DNA of 64,000 nt from Saccharibacillus soli. Lineage in GTDB: Bacteria > Bacillota > Bacilli > Paenibacillales > Paenibacillaceae. Positions 1-9,167 of the stretch are shown here, piece by piece. Under the pieces are notes generated by a model. That model saw only the letters and a list, made by a program, of their open reading frames with translations, was not told where the DNA came from and ran no database searches. Position 1 is the stretch's first letter. Each line of letters opens with the position of its first letter. The stretch is taken from NCBI GenBank assembly GCA_002189105.1, contig NIOB01000002.1, positions 496,001-560,000 on the forward strand, given 5' to 3'. The position numbers were made by a program, and so were the translations under genes.

Positions 1-697
1 GTCTACGGAAGAGGTTACGGCGAAGACCATTACCGGAAACGAAAATATTCAGCTGGCGGTTCGTCAGATGGAGCTGCTCAAAGACAAGGTGAGTGATACG
101 TCCCAGGTCATTCGTCGTCTGGGCGAACGTTCCGAAGCGATTGGGAATATCATCGGCGTAATCTCCGGATTGAGCAAGCAGACCAATCTGCTGGCGTTGA
201 ACGCTGCCATCGAAGCTTCACGTGCAGGTGAACATGGCAGAGGATTCGCCGTGGTAGCCACGGAAGTACGCAAGCTGGCCGAACAATCCAATGCCGCCTC
301 ACAGCAAATTGCGGAGCTGATTGGCGAGATTAACGAAGATACAAAGTTGGCTGTGCTCAGTATCGATCAAGGAACCGCAGAAGTCACCAAGGGTGTTGAA
401 GTCGTCACCGACAGCGGTGCCATCTTCGCTTCGATTACGCAGGATATGTCGCAGGTGCATCAACAAATTCAGGAGGTGTCGGCAGCCTCCGAGCAGATGT
501 CGGCGAGCACCGAGCAGGTGCTGGCGACCGTCGAACAGCTGGCAGGCATCGCCAGAGGCTCCAGCGAAAATGCGCAGGATGTGGCAGCCGCCTCTGAAGA
601 ACAGCTGGCTACCATGGAAGAGATCAGTGCCGCATCGGAGTCGCTGGGCAGCCTCGTACAGGAACTGCTGGATCTGCTGGCTCGATTCAAAGTCTGA
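1..697 (+). CDS. Methyl-accepting chemotaxis protein, C-terminal part
   Basis: The reading frame is open to the left edge of the window, so the sensor and membrane segments are missing and only the cytoplasmic signalling rod remains. The hairpin tip is plain ([20 protein letters not shown], then [18 protein letters not shown]), which is the part of chemoreceptors that contacts CheA and CheW. It is followed by a long heptad-repeat coiled coil rich in Ala, Ser, Glu and Gln up to the C terminus. There is no CheR-tethering pentapeptide at the end. The ligand cannot be inferred. A strong terminator follows 12 nt after the stop. Confidence 0.95.
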   Translation, partial: STEEVTAKTITGNENIQLAVRQMELLKDKVSDTSQVIRRLGERSEAIGNIIGVISGLSKQTNLLALNAAIEASRAGEHGRGFAVVATEVRKLAEQSNAASQQIAELIGEINEDTKLAVLSIDQGTAEVTKGVEVVTDSGAIFASITQDMSQVHQQIQEVSAASEQMSASTEQVLATVEQLAGIARGSSENAQDVAAASEEQLATMEEISAASESLGSLVQELLDLLARFKV

Positions 698-708
698 AGT
701 TCAAACAA

Positions 709-753
709 AAGGCTGCTCCCAGGTCCATTGTGGACCTGCGGAGCAGCCTTTTT
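709..753. terminator. Bidirectional rho-independent terminator
   Basis: Long hairpin with arms AAGGCTGCTCC/GGAGCAGCCTT and an inner CAGGTCCA/TGGACCTG stem, followed by T5 on the plus strand and preceded by A-rich sequence that gives a T-run on the minus strand. It sits between the convergent chemoreceptor and TIM-barrel genes. Confidence 0.9.
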
Positions 754-807
754 GGTTAATGCCCGGCGAGTAAGCGCCAAGGGAAGGGAGAAAAAGCTTC
801 CCCCTGC

Positions 808-3108
808 CTAGCGCGTCGTTCCCTTGACCGGTTTGATATATTCGGCAAAAGCATCTTTCAAAATATCGAAACTTTTCTTCTTGCGTTCATGATACGGAGG
901 CAGATCCCAAGCATCCCACGTGTAGCTGCGTGTGGTGGGCGTAACCGTGCCGGCAGGAGCGGCTCCGCTCTCCGACAATGCGGCTGAGACGGCTACCCCA
1001 TTCGTATCAATCGGTGTAACGGCTTCCGTGCTATACGGATATTTCCACACCTGCAGGCGGCTGGGGTCGGTAAAGCCCAGCAGCATCCAAGGGATGCGAA
1101 CCTCCAGCGTATCTCCCTGCAAATACCAGTCCGACAGATTGTTGAATTGGCTGTTGTTGGGATCGTTGGTGCCCCAATGCAGCTTGCCTACATCGTACGC
1201 TTCAAAAGGAGCATTTACCTTGGTCTGCGGCAGATACAACTCGCGGTTCAGCGCCAGCTTCCACGGCAGGAAGATCCCGGCTTTGTCATCGGCATATTCC
1301 GGTTTGTAAGGAACGGACTTTAACTTGGAGCCGTACAGCCAGGTGAACTGGTCATAGGCACTATTCACGTAGAGACGTCCGCCCTTGCCGCCTTCAAAGC
1401 GAGCCAGGAATTCCTGCCCTTCGTTAAATTGCACCCCTGGAGCCAACTGTGCCTTTGTACTGCCGCCCGGTGTGGTATCGAAACCAATCGTCAGCACATC
1501 CTTGTCGAAGTTCCATTCGCCGTCTTTCTTTTTGAACAGCATATACAGATCCGAGGAGTCGCTCGTCATCGCCATGCTGAGTCCATTGCCCACATCTTCC
1601 GGTGTCAGCCCACGCTTCTCCCAATCGTCGGTCTTGCCGTCAATGGTCATCAGCTTGTCGGCACTCTCCTCCGGTTCAATGGACAGCACGCCAAAGTGTT
1701 CCTCGTTCGTCAGACGATTGCGCCACATGGCGCGTCGGTCGCCCGGAACTTCCAACTCGATGGTATTCCAGGTGAATTTGAACCATTCATCCTGCCATTC
1801 AAACAGCAGCGCTCCATCGTAATCTTCGTTGTAGATCTGCTTGAGCATCCCGGCGTTCAGTTCGCCCTGCTGCTTCTCATTGTGCATGCCCTGACTGCGT
1901 CCCAGAAGACCAAAGTGGGCAAGGCCGCGCGAACTTGGCATCCCAAACTCGGCAATGACAAGCGGAATCCCTTTATGATGGGCGCGAAGCTCATGCAGGT
2001 ATCCGGCGTACGGATCTTTGACGCCTTCCGAATTGACATAATTCAGGTACTTCAGATCCCGCCGCAGCGAGTCCGGATAATACGGATAGACGTGATACGA
2101 GGCGAAATATCCCGCGCTCCACGCTTCCGTTGGCTCCATGTGCATGGGGTCTACCGGAACGAGATCTTCCTGCTCCAGCGGTTCATTCGGATGATCCAGC
2201 GGGTCGGTCGTCACCCAGTTGGTAAACGAAACCGGGTGCTGCCAGCCATACGTCATCTCTTCCTTCGCCAGTACATCCAGCATCTCTGCCAGCCAGCTCT
2301 CAAATGGCGAAGCGCCCGACTTGGCGCGGAAATATTCGCCTTTGTACGGAGCCAATCCTTTGTGGGCTTCATTCGTGACCTGCACGGTATACGGATACCA
2401 TTCCGTACCTACGACCCAGCCCAGCAGATAGGGGGAGACATCGGTTGTGTACTTACCGGAGGCATGGCCCGGATTCTCGGGCAGATCGGCTTTGCCGTGA
2501 ACGACGGCTGCTGCATCCCGAATCTCCTGCTCGAAGCTGTCCTTGATCGCCGGATCGAAGGCATCCTGTCCTTCGCCGTCTTCGCCAATCAATTCTTCTT
2601 CCGGTGACCAGATCCCCTGAAGCAGCATGATCGGCTCATCCTGGGTGGCGTTAAACTCAGCCAGCGTATCGTAAAAGTCCGGCGGAAGGATGGTGTAGAT
2701 CCGCAATGCCTTGACATTCATATCACGCATCATGGGGAACCAGCGCATATAATCTTCCCGGGTTGGCGACACCTGACCCGGATAATGACCGGGCGTTGTG
2801 GCGCCAAAGTTAATCCCTGGCCAGAAGGAGGTCTTCCACTCTTTGCCGTTGTACAGGGCGAGTTCTCCATTCACGACAGAAGAGGTTCGTTTGATGCCGT
2901 TTTCTTCAAAGATCGGCAGGGAGACTGCCGGGGTGACGCCGGAAGCGACCGGTTTGCCGCTCTCGGTCTGCGCGGTCTGGGTTGCTGTCTCGGGCGCAAT
3001 CATCTTCCAGATGCCCACTCCGATCAGTAATAGTGCGATCAGGGCGAGGAAGCTCAGGAAGACATAGGGGATTTGCCTCGGTCTGCGATATTTTTTACGA
3101 GAAGTCAT
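808..3108 (-). CDS. Membrane-anchored TIM-barrel protein, glycoside-hydrolase-like
   Basis: A 766-residue protein. A basic N terminus (TSRKKYRRPRQ) precedes one hydrophobic helix at about residues 17-38, so it is likely anchored with its bulk outside the cell. Residues ~75-430 read as a (beta/alpha)8 barrel of clan-A type, with candidate acid and nucleophile glutamates in GWVVGTEWYP and VIAEFGMPSSRG and aromatic-rich FEWQDEWFKFTW near the last strand. Residues ~450-760 look like a beta-sandwich module resembling DOMON or carbohydrate-binding folds. I chose ATG at 3108 because GAGGTGG lies just upstream; a TTG 21 nt earlier lacks a ribosome site. The substrate is unknown and catalytic activity is inferred from motif placement only. 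Confidence 0.75.
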   Translation of the reverse strand: MTSRKKYRRPRQIPYVFLSFLALIALLLIGVGIWKMIAPETATQTAQTESGKPVASGVTPAVSLPIFEENGIKRTSSVVNGELALYNGKEWKTSFWPGINFGATTPGHYPGQVSPTREDYMRWFPMMRDMNVKALRIYTILPPDFYDTLAEFNATQDEPIMLLQGIWSPEEELIGEDGEGQDAFDPAIKDSFEQEIRDAAAVVHGKADLPENPGHASGKYTTDVSPYLLGWVVGTEWYPYTVQVTNEAHKGLAPYKGEYFRAKSGASPFESWLAEMLDVLAKEEMTYGWQHPVSFTNWVTTDPLDHPNEPLEQEDLVPVDPMHMEPTEAWSAGYFASYHVYPYYPDSLRRDLKYLNYVNSEGVKDPYAGYLHELRAHHKGIPLVIAEFGMPSSRGLAHFGLLGRSQGMHNEKQQGELNAGMLKQIYNEDYDGALLFEWQDEWFKFTWNTIELEVPGDRRAMWRNRLTNEEHFGVLSIEPEESADKLMTIDGKTDDWEKRGLTPEDVGNGLSMAMTSDSSDLYMLFKKKDGEWNFDKDVLTIGFDTTPGGSTKAQLAPGVQFNEGQEFLARFEGGKGGRLYVNSAYDQFTWLYGSKLKSVPYKPEYADDKAGIFLPWKLALNRELYLPQTKVNAPFEAYDVGKLHWGTNDPNNSQFNNLSDWYLQGDTLEVRIPWMLLGFTDPSRLQVWKYPYSTEAVTPIDTNGVAVSAALSESGAAPAGTVTPTTRSYTWDAWDLPPYHERKKKSFDILKDAFAEYIKPVKGTTR

Positions 3109-3260
3109 GATCCACCTCGGTTTACACAATTTTCATCAAATATTGGAACGATTTTACTTTTGGCGTTACGTTTATTCTACAGGATAAATGAAGTCAAAAG
3201 AACCCCGTTTCCTCAAGATTCACCCGAGCAAAAAGTGCCCCTCCCTTCAAAGCCTCCCCA

Positions 3261-3300
3261 TTCAAAAAGGACCTTTTTCATCATGAGGAAAAAGGTCCTT
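3261..3300 (-). terminator. Terminator after the Rieske/FAD gene
   Basis: Perfect 13-bp inverted repeat (3267-3279 with 3288-3300, AAGGACCTTTTTC/GAAAAAGGTCCTT) with T5 following on the minus strand. Confidence 0.85.
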
Positions 3301-3384
3301 CAGATTGCGAATGAAGCGGGGCGAGCCTGGAAGGAAGTTAACGTTGACTTTGCTTCCGTGTTAACCAAGCGCAACCCGCGCAGA

Positions 3385-4923
3385 TTATTCCTCGACGCGC
3401 TTCAGGGGTTCCGTTGCCGGGCCTTCGAGTACGTCTCCACTGTAGGAGAAGCGTGAGCCGTGGCACGGGCAATCCCAGGAGCGTTCGGCTTCGTTCCATG
3501 CCGTCTCACAGCCCATATGCGTGCAGGTGGTATCGACGAGGAACAGCTTGCCTTCAGGGTCACGGTAAGCGCCGACTTTCTTGCCGCCATGACGCACCAG
3601 TGCGCCCTGATCCGGTTCCAGGTTATCGATCTTCTCATGCGCACCAGCGAACTTGCCTGCGATCAGTTCCTTCGCCATCTTGAAGCTGGTTGCGATGTTC
3701 TGGTTCATGCTCTTGTCATTGAATCGTCCTGGGTTGAACAGATCCATATAAGGGTTGGAGCGGCGCAGAATATTATCCCGCAAAAGCAGTCCGGCCGCCG
3801 TTCCGTTCGTCATGCCCCACTTGTTGAATCCGGTAGCGATGAAGACGAACGGATAGTCGGACGAGAATGGGCCGATATACGGAATCTTGTCCAAAGTCGT
3901 GATGTCCTGTGCCGACCAGCGGAACGGAATCTCACGAACGCCGAATGTCTCTCCCGCAAATTTTTCCAGCGCCAGATAGTGGTCAAAGGTGTTGTCGCTT
4001 TTGCCTGGTTGATGATTCTCGCCGCCGACGATCAGCACCTCTTCGCCCTCAAATACAGCCGAGCGAATCGAACGTTTCTCGTCGTCAATATTGAGATACA
4101 TTCCGCCCTGGAAGGTCGTCTCCGGCTTCACAGCCAGTGCATAGGAGCGCTCAATCGACAGACGAGAGAAGTAGCCCGCCTGTATGTTCCAGAATGGATA
4201 GTGGGAAGTGACGACCATCTCGTTACAGAAGATCGTATTGGCTTTATCCAGCGTGTACACTTCAATCGGTTTGCCATATTTAGCGTCTTCGATCGTTGTA
4301 TTTTCATAGATCAGACCGCCGTTCTCGACAATCTTCTCCACGAGGAATTTTAGATATTTGAGTGGGTTGAATTGAGCCTGTCCCGGCATCGAGATGGCTC
4401 CCTTGGCGGCTACCGGAATCGGCAGCGAATCATGCCACTGACCGGGGATACCCAGCTCCTGGTAGGCATCGAACTCCTTGCGCAGATCGTCCAGCTTATC
4501 TTCCTGATTCGTGAACAGGTAGGCTGTCTCTTCCTTGAAGTCACAGTCGATCCCGTGCGTTTCGACCATCTCGCGGATGAAGCGCAGCGCTTCGATGTTC
4601 GCATCATAATAGCCTTTGGCGATCTCCGGACGGAAGTTGGTCAGGAACTCGCTGTAGATCAGGCCATGTTGGGCGGAAATTTTCGCTGTGGTGTATCCGG
4701 TTGTGCCATCCAGAATCTGGCCTGCATCGATCAGCGCGACCTTGTAGCCTTCCAGCGACAGCAGATAGGCCGTGGTCACACCTGCGATGCCTGCACCCAC
4801 AACGGTCGCATCGACCTTGATGTCTTCGCGCAGCTCGGGGAAGGTTGGCAGTGTGGTGACCGTTCGCCACATGGATCTCGGGTATCTTGGAAGTTCGGAC
4901 GGGACATTGAATTTTTCGCTCAT
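3385..4923 (-). CDS. FAD-dependent oxidoreductase with C-terminal Rieske [2Fe-2S] domain
   Basis: A 512-residue two-domain protein. The N-terminal DAO-type domain shows the dinucleotide-binding fingerprint VVGAGIAGVTTAYLL at residues ~41-55. The last ~70 residues form a Rieske domain with both ligand boxes, CTHMGC and CPCHGSRF, so a [2Fe-2S] cluster bound by two Cys and two His is expected. Bacillales encode such fusions widely, but their substrate is not settled. No secretion signal is seen, so it is probably cytoplasmic. ATG at 4923 has GGAGG about 9 nt upstream. It is monocistronic, ending at the hairpin at 3261-3300. Confidence 0.93.
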   Translation of the reverse strand: MSEKFNVPSELPRYPRSMWRTVTTLPTFPELREDIKVDATVVGAGIAGVTTAYLLSLEGYKVALIDAGQILDGTTGYTTAKISAQHGLIYSEFLTNFRPEIAKGYYDANIEALRFIREMVETHGIDCDFKEETAYLFTNQEDKLDDLRKEFDAYQELGIPGQWHDSLPIPVAAKGAISMPGQAQFNPLKYLKFLVEKIVENGGLIYENTTIEDAKYGKPIEVYTLDKANTIFCNEMVVTSHYPFWNIQAGYFSRLSIERSYALAVKPETTFQGGMYLNIDDEKRSIRSAVFEGEEVLIVGGENHQPGKSDNTFDHYLALEKFAGETFGVREIPFRWSAQDITTLDKIPYIGPFSSDYPFVFIATGFNKWGMTNGTAAGLLLRDNILRRSNPYMDLFNPGRFNDKSMNQNIATSFKMAKELIAGKFAGAHEKIDNLEPDQGALVRHGGKKVGAYRDPEGKLFLVDTTCTHMGCETAWNEAERSWDCPCHGSRFSYSGDVLEGPATEPLKRVEE

Positions 4924-5147
4924 GATTAGGGGCCTCCTCGGTCGGTCGGATGAGATGAACTCTACCTCCCTTATTTACCACTACGGCGGATTCAGAAACG
5001 AAACGGCGAGCATTTGCGCGGGGGGGTGAAGCCGTACATGGGGCACAAACGCTGCTGTTGGCGGAAGAAAAGGCGCAAAAAAAGCTTGCCATCCGCCTTG
5101 TGGGACGGTTAAGATGGACGCATACGACGACAAGGAGGTGAGACAGG

Positions 5148-5399
5148 ATGAATAGGAAAGATTCGCTTGCAAGTTTGTTTGTGGTGCTGAACCAGCTGCC
5201 GATGGCACTGAACGGCATTGTTCATGTTCAAATGCACAACGGGATCAGTCTGTCCAAATTTGAGCCATCAACGAAAAATTTGGTCAACGCTACCCGTCTG
5301 TCCGCAATTGGAAATGAACAGCGAAATGCCGCTCCTGTCTCGCGTCTGCGAATCGGGTCTGCGCTTTTCGCGCGGCCGCTTTGCTATCCGCAGCCTTGA
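5148..5399 (+). CDS. Small hypothetical protein, possibly frameshifted
   Basis: An 83-residue frame starting at ATG with an excellent ribosome site (AAGGAGGTGA, 5132-5141). The N-terminal ~50 residues look like real protein (MNRKDSLASLFVVLNQLP), while the last ~25 look like random read-through. Another frame stays open from here to 5568 across the same transcript, and a strong terminator follows at 5490-5523. I do not recognise the family. Either it is a short lineage-specific gene or a frameshift has separated its two halves. Confidence 0.45.
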   Translation: MNRKDSLASLFVVLNQLPMALNGIVHVQMHNGISLSKFEPSTKNLVNATRLSAIGNEQRNAAPVSRLRIGSALFARPLCYPQP

Positions 5400-5489
5400 C
5401 CGCTCCTCGAACATTCTGAGTTCGATTGAGATTGGGTCCGGCTTGCCGGGCCGTGCGTATGCGTATTCTATCCGATTTTACAACTTCGA

Positions 5490-5523
5490 GGCCGCAGGGG
5501 GCATTTCCCCTGCGGCCTTTTTT
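5490..5523 (+). terminator. Rho-independent terminator
   Basis: GGCCGCAGGGG/CCCCTGCGGCC hairpin followed by T6. It ends the transcription unit of the small gene at 5148. Confidence 0.9.
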
Positions 5524-5610
5524 GCATGGCTATTCGACATGGATAAGCAGGTGCAGATCAGGGCATGATGTATGGATCGATGCAACGTTCAGAAGAAAGG
5601 GACGGTGTCG

Positions 5611-5741
5611 CTTTCGATGATCTTGCCTGGCAGGGCGACGATCGAAACGTGACGTTACCGCGTTCGATCCTGCCGATGCCTGCCGAATGACCGCATGGGA
5701 AAAGCCTCTTGTTATCGGCCTCCACCCTCGATAACGAAAGG
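5611..5741 (+). promoter_or_regulatory. Folded leader of the ABC-F gene (candidate attenuator)
   Basis: Three related segments can pair in alternative ways. TTTCGAT (5612-5618) complements ATCGAAA (5641-5647), and the overlapping GATCGAA (5640-5646) complements TTCGATC (5663-5669). A third hairpin, GTTATCG (5711-5717) with CGATAAC (5729-5735), ends directly against the ribosome site GAAAGG. Mutually exclusive hairpins ahead of an ABC-F gene recall the attenuation leaders of antibiotic-induced ABC-F genes. The function here is inferred. Confidence 0.45.
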
Positions 5742-5750
5742 ATGAATGAC

Positions 5751-7712
5751 ATGTTAATGATGGGCTGTCATCAAGTGAAAAAGTTCTACGGAGCGGAGGA
5801 AGTGCTCCATGAGGTCTCGTTCGATGTCTATGAAGGAGAGAAGGTCGGTCTGCTGGGCGGCAACGGAGCCGGCAAATCGACGTTGTTCCGCCTGCTGGCC
5901 GGTGCGGAGCCGCCCGATGAAGGAACAGTATCGCTGCGGCGCGGCGCCCGCGTTGGAGTGCTGGATCAGATTCCCGATTACAGCGGGAATACGGTGGAAG
6001 ATGTACTGTCTGGCGTATTCGTGGAGGCACTGGAACTCCAGGCTCGTCTCCGCGAGCTGGAGGGAGAGATGAGCCGGGCGGAAGGCGCTGCCCTGGAACG
6101 ATTGCTGAAGGAGTATGGTGAAGCGCAGGAGCGCTTTGAACATGCGGGCGGATATGAGATTCAATCCAAGATCGATGCTGTAGCTTCCGGCCTGGGGATC
6201 TCACCTGGGCAGAGGCAGCGTTCGTTCGCCGAGCTGTCCGGCGGCGAGAAGACCAAGGTCTCGCTGGCCGCGCTGCTGCTGGGTGAAGCCGATCTGCTGC
6301 TGCTTGATGAACCGACCAACCATCTGGATATGGATGCGGCAGCCTGGTTGGAAGGGTTCATCCGCGATTCTTCCGCGACGATCATCGTCGTGTCGCACGA
6401 CCGCTATTTCCTTACGCAAACGGTTGAAAAGGTGATTGAGCTGGAAGACGGAGAAGCTACCGTCTATCCTTGCGGCTACGCTGCGTATCGGGAAGAGAAG
6501 GAAGCGCGTCTGCTGCGCCAGTTTGCAGAGTATAAGGAGCAGCAGAAAGTCATCAAGCAGATGAAGGACGCGATCAAGCGATTGATTGAGTGGGGCAAGC
6601 AGGGAGACAATCCCAAGTTCTTCCGCAAGGCGGCCTCCATGCAGAAGGCGCTGGACCGGATGGAGAAGGTCAAACGCCCGGTGATGGATCGTCCCGCGAT
6701 GGGTCTTAATCTTCAGACCGAAGAACGGACGGGTGAAGAGGTGCTTATCCTGGAAGCCATTCGTAAGGCCTATGACGGTCGAACACTGCTGCATGGGGCA
6801 GATGCGCTGCTCCGCTACGGCGAACGTGCCGCGCTGATCGGCGGGAACGGCGCAGGCAAGACCACGCTGATGCGGATGGTGTTGGGTCTGGAGGAGCCGG
6901 ATGGTGGTTCCCTGCGCCTCGGCTCACGGGTTCGTGTCGGCTATCTGGCGCAGGAAGAAGCGCCGCCAGCCGATCGCACCAGCGTGCTGGATTATTACAA
7001 AGAGCACGCGAACATGGAAGAGGGCGAGGCACGCGGCCGACTCGCCAAGTTCCTGTTCTACGGCAAGGATGTGTTCAAGCCGGTCGCCGGACTGTCCGGC
7101 GGCGAATGGAGCCGCCTTCGCCTCGCGGTGCTCATGCGGCAGAAGCCCAATCTGCTGCTGCTCGACGAGCCGACCAACCATCTCGACATCGCCTCGCGCG
7201 AAGCGCTGGAGGAGGCGCTGGAGGAGTATGACGGCACCATCCTGGCCGTCTCCCACGATCGGTTCTTCATCAACCGCATCGCGCAGCGCATCTGGGCGCT
7301 GGAGGGCGGTCAGCTGGTCGCAACGCTTGGCGGATACGACGATTACCGCGAGGAGCGCAGGAAGGCGGAGCGTGCCGTCGCTGCTCTGGCGGAAGGGACT
7401 GGCTCCGCCGCAGGGCGCACGAAGCCGCCCGCTCTCGGCGCACCTGGCGCAGCCGACCACGCCGATCGCAGCCGGACGGTCGGCGGGCGCGAGACCTCGC
7501 GCGGCGGTGCCACGCGCCGCGCCGATCCCGCGAAGCTGGAGCGGGAGATCGCCGCGCTCGAAGAACGCACGGCGGAGCTGGGCCGGGCACTGTCCGACCC
7601 GGCCCATGCGCTGGACGCGCAGCAGCTCGGCGAATGGCTTGCCGAGCAGGAGAGGCTGGACGCGCAGATTGATGCGCTGACCGAGGAATGGCTGGCGCTG
7701 GCGGAGAACTAG
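5751..7712 (+). CDS. ABC-F family ATPase (ribosome-associated)
   Basis: A 653-residue soluble protein with two ATP-binding cassettes and no membrane segment. Cassette 1 has Walker A GGNGAGKST (~37), signature LSGGEKT (~162) and Walker B LLLLDEPTNHLD (~183). Cassette 2 has GGNGAGKTT (~364), LSGGEWS (~449) and LLLLDEPTNHLD (~469). A charged inter-domain linker (~250-310) is the part that reaches the peptidyl-transferase centre in this family. The C-terminal ~110 residues are a GC-rich linker followed by a Glu/Leu-rich coiled coil. ABC-F proteins protect ribosomes from antibiotics or rescue stalled ones; which applies here cannot be told. I prefer ATG at 5751 to upstream in-frame starts because GAAAGG is 9 nt away. 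Confidence 0.93.
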   Translation: MLMMGCHQVKKFYGAEEVLHEVSFDVYEGEKVGLLGGNGAGKSTLFRLLAGAEPPDEGTVSLRRGARVGVLDQIPDYSGNTVEDVLSGVFVEALELQARLRELEGEMSRAEGAALERLLKEYGEAQERFEHAGGYEIQSKIDAVASGLGISPGQRQRSFAELSGGEKTKVSLAALLLGEADLLLLDEPTNHLDMDAAAWLEGFIRDSSATIIVVSHDRYFLTQTVEKVIELEDGEATVYPCGYAAYREEKEARLLRQFAEYKEQQKVIKQMKDAIKRLIEWGKQGDNPKFFRKAASMQKALDRMEKVKRPVMDRPAMGLNLQTEERTGEEVLILEAIRKAYDGRTLLHGADALLRYGERAALIGGNGAGKTTLMRMVLGLEEPDGGSLRLGSRVRVGYLAQEEAPPADRTSVLDYYKEHANMEEGEARGRLAKFLFYGKDVFKPVAGLSGGEWSRLRLAVLMRQKPNLLLLDEPTNHLDIASREALEEALEEYDGTILAVSHDRFFINRIAQRIWALEGGQLVATLGGYDDYREERRKAERAVAALAEGTGSAAGRTKPPALGAPGAADHADRSRTVGGRETSRGGATRRADPAKLEREIAALEERTAELGRALSDPAHALDAQQLGEWLAEQERLDAQIDALTEEWLALAEN

Positions 7713-7772
7713 GCGCCAGCAAGGGCTTTGCCGTGCGCCTCCCAATCAGGCGCATGACCAGGTTCACGACGC

Positions 7773-7808
7773 AAAAACGGACTCCTTCATACGAGGAGTC
7801 CGTTTTTT
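7773..7808 (+). terminator. Rho-independent terminator
   Basis: AAAAACGGACTCCT paired with AGGAGTCCGTTTTTT, 60 nt after the ABC-F stop. The following 160 nt up to the convergent catalase stop show no further feature. Confidence 0.9.
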
Positions 7809-7971
7809 GTATGTCCTATTCAACTTCGCGTTCAATCCCGCGCTTTATAAGCGCTGTCGGCTCTACATCTCCACACTTCCCGCCCGCCGGAGCGCTTCGC
7901 CCTCCAGCAGGCGGGGCGATACGAGACGTACTACACTCGCGCGTCTGCACGCTATCGAAATCCCGACCCGC

Positions 7972-8838
7972 TTACAGCAGTCCCTTACCCGACTTCGTGC
8001 CCTCGTTGGTCAACTTGGGCTGAGCACCCGGACGGGAGAACGTGAAGTCCGGTGCAGGTTTCAGGATCGGCTTCTCGCCCATAGCCTGCGGCTTGGCCAC
8101 ATATTCAAATTTGCCCTGATCGTCCATCGACGGGCCTTTGGCCCAGCGGCCTTCGGCACTTTCTTCGCCTTCGGAGAAATTCATATATTGGTGCGAAACC
8201 TCTTGAAGCTCCAGCTCACGAGGGAACGAAGCAGGCACGATGGTGCCTTCCATCGATTCGATCTCGGCGATCGCTGCCATCCACTGGTTCTGGTGCATGG
8301 TATCGCGTGCCAGCATGAAGCCCATCATCTTGCGGATGCCAGGATCGGTCGTCATCTCATACAGACGTGCCACCTGAAGACGTCCCTGCGACTCCGCGTT
8401 TAGGTTCGCCCGGAAGTCGGCGAGCAGGTTGCCGCTGGCGACGATATAACGTGAGTTCCACGGATAGCCGACGCTGTCCGTTGGTGTAGCGCCCAGACCG
8501 GATACGATCAGATGCTGCGGATTCATGCCACCCAGCGCGGCTTCAATAATCGGGTCTTTGGCTGCTTCTTCCAACTGATCGACCGGTGCTCCGTCCAGAA
8601 GCTGTGCAATCATCGTACTCAGCATCTCGACGTGGCCAATCTCTTCCGTCCCGATGTCCAGCAGCATGTCCCGGTACTTCTGGTCGGCGCGACAATTCCA
8701 GCCTTGGAACAGGTACTGCATCATCACCGACATTTCGCCATATTGGCCGCCCAGTACTTCCTGAAGCTTTTTGGCGAAGATCGGATCGGGTCTCTCCGGC
8801 TTGGCATGATACTGAAGCTCTTTCATGTGGATAAACAT
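7972..8838 (-). CDS. Manganese catalase
   Basis: A 288-residue di-manganese (non-haem) catalase that disproportionates hydrogen peroxide. The ferritin-like four-helix core carries the expected ligands: Glu in GGQYGEMSVMMQY, Glu and His in DIGTEEIGHVEML, Glu in NLNAESQGRLQ and His in ARDTMHQNQW. The C-terminal ~100 residues are the usual beta-rich extension ending in a Gly/Lys tail. ATG at 8838 has GAGGAGG 7 nt upstream. In Bacillus, relatives are general-stress or spore-coat proteins; a sigma-B-like promoter lies about 140 nt upstream. Confidence 0.93.
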   Translation of the reverse strand: MFIHMKELQYHAKPERPDPIFAKKLQEVLGGQYGEMSVMMQYLFQGWNCRADQKYRDMLLDIGTEEIGHVEMLSTMIAQLLDGAPVDQLEEAAKDPIIEAALGGMNPQHLIVSGLGATPTDSVGYPWNSRYIVASGNLLADFRANLNAESQGRLQVARLYEMTTDPGIRKMMGFMLARDTMHQNQWMAAIAEIESMEGTIVPASFPRELELQEVSHQYMNFSEGEESAEGRWAKGPSMDDQGKFEYVAKPQAMGEKPILKPAPDFTFSRPGAQPKLTNEGTKSGKGLL

Positions 8839-8978
8839 CGCAATTCCTCCTCGTAGTTGTGGAATGGTTCTTGGCTGATGGAAGTCCAACAATGAATCGA
8901 ATAACACCAATCAGAGAGCAGTCGCCTAGGAAAAAGAGGCATTTTTGGAATCGGCATGTATGGTGTTCCGCTATAGTT

Positions 8979-9003
8979 TTACCCTTATCCACCAGAGTTA
9001 ATC
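8979..9003 (-). promoter_or_regulatory. Candidate sigma-B-type promoter of Mn-catalase
   Basis: On the minus strand GATTAA, a 13-nt spacer, then GGGTAA, close to the GTTTAA-N12-15-GGGTAT consensus of Bacillus sigma-B. It is the only recognisable element in the 8839-9167 gap, which otherwise holds leader sequence for two divergent genes. Confidence 0.45.
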
Positions 9004-9167
9004 TTTTCTTTTTTGTCTTTTTAACAAGGTAGAAAGCGTTTTACGTAGAAATACATGTATAGACATCGAGACATCGGGTGCCAACAGGCCGCTTTGACGT
9101 GCCGATTCGCACAGAAATCCCACACCATGCCGCACCACCGAAAATAAACGGGGAAGGGAATGGACAA

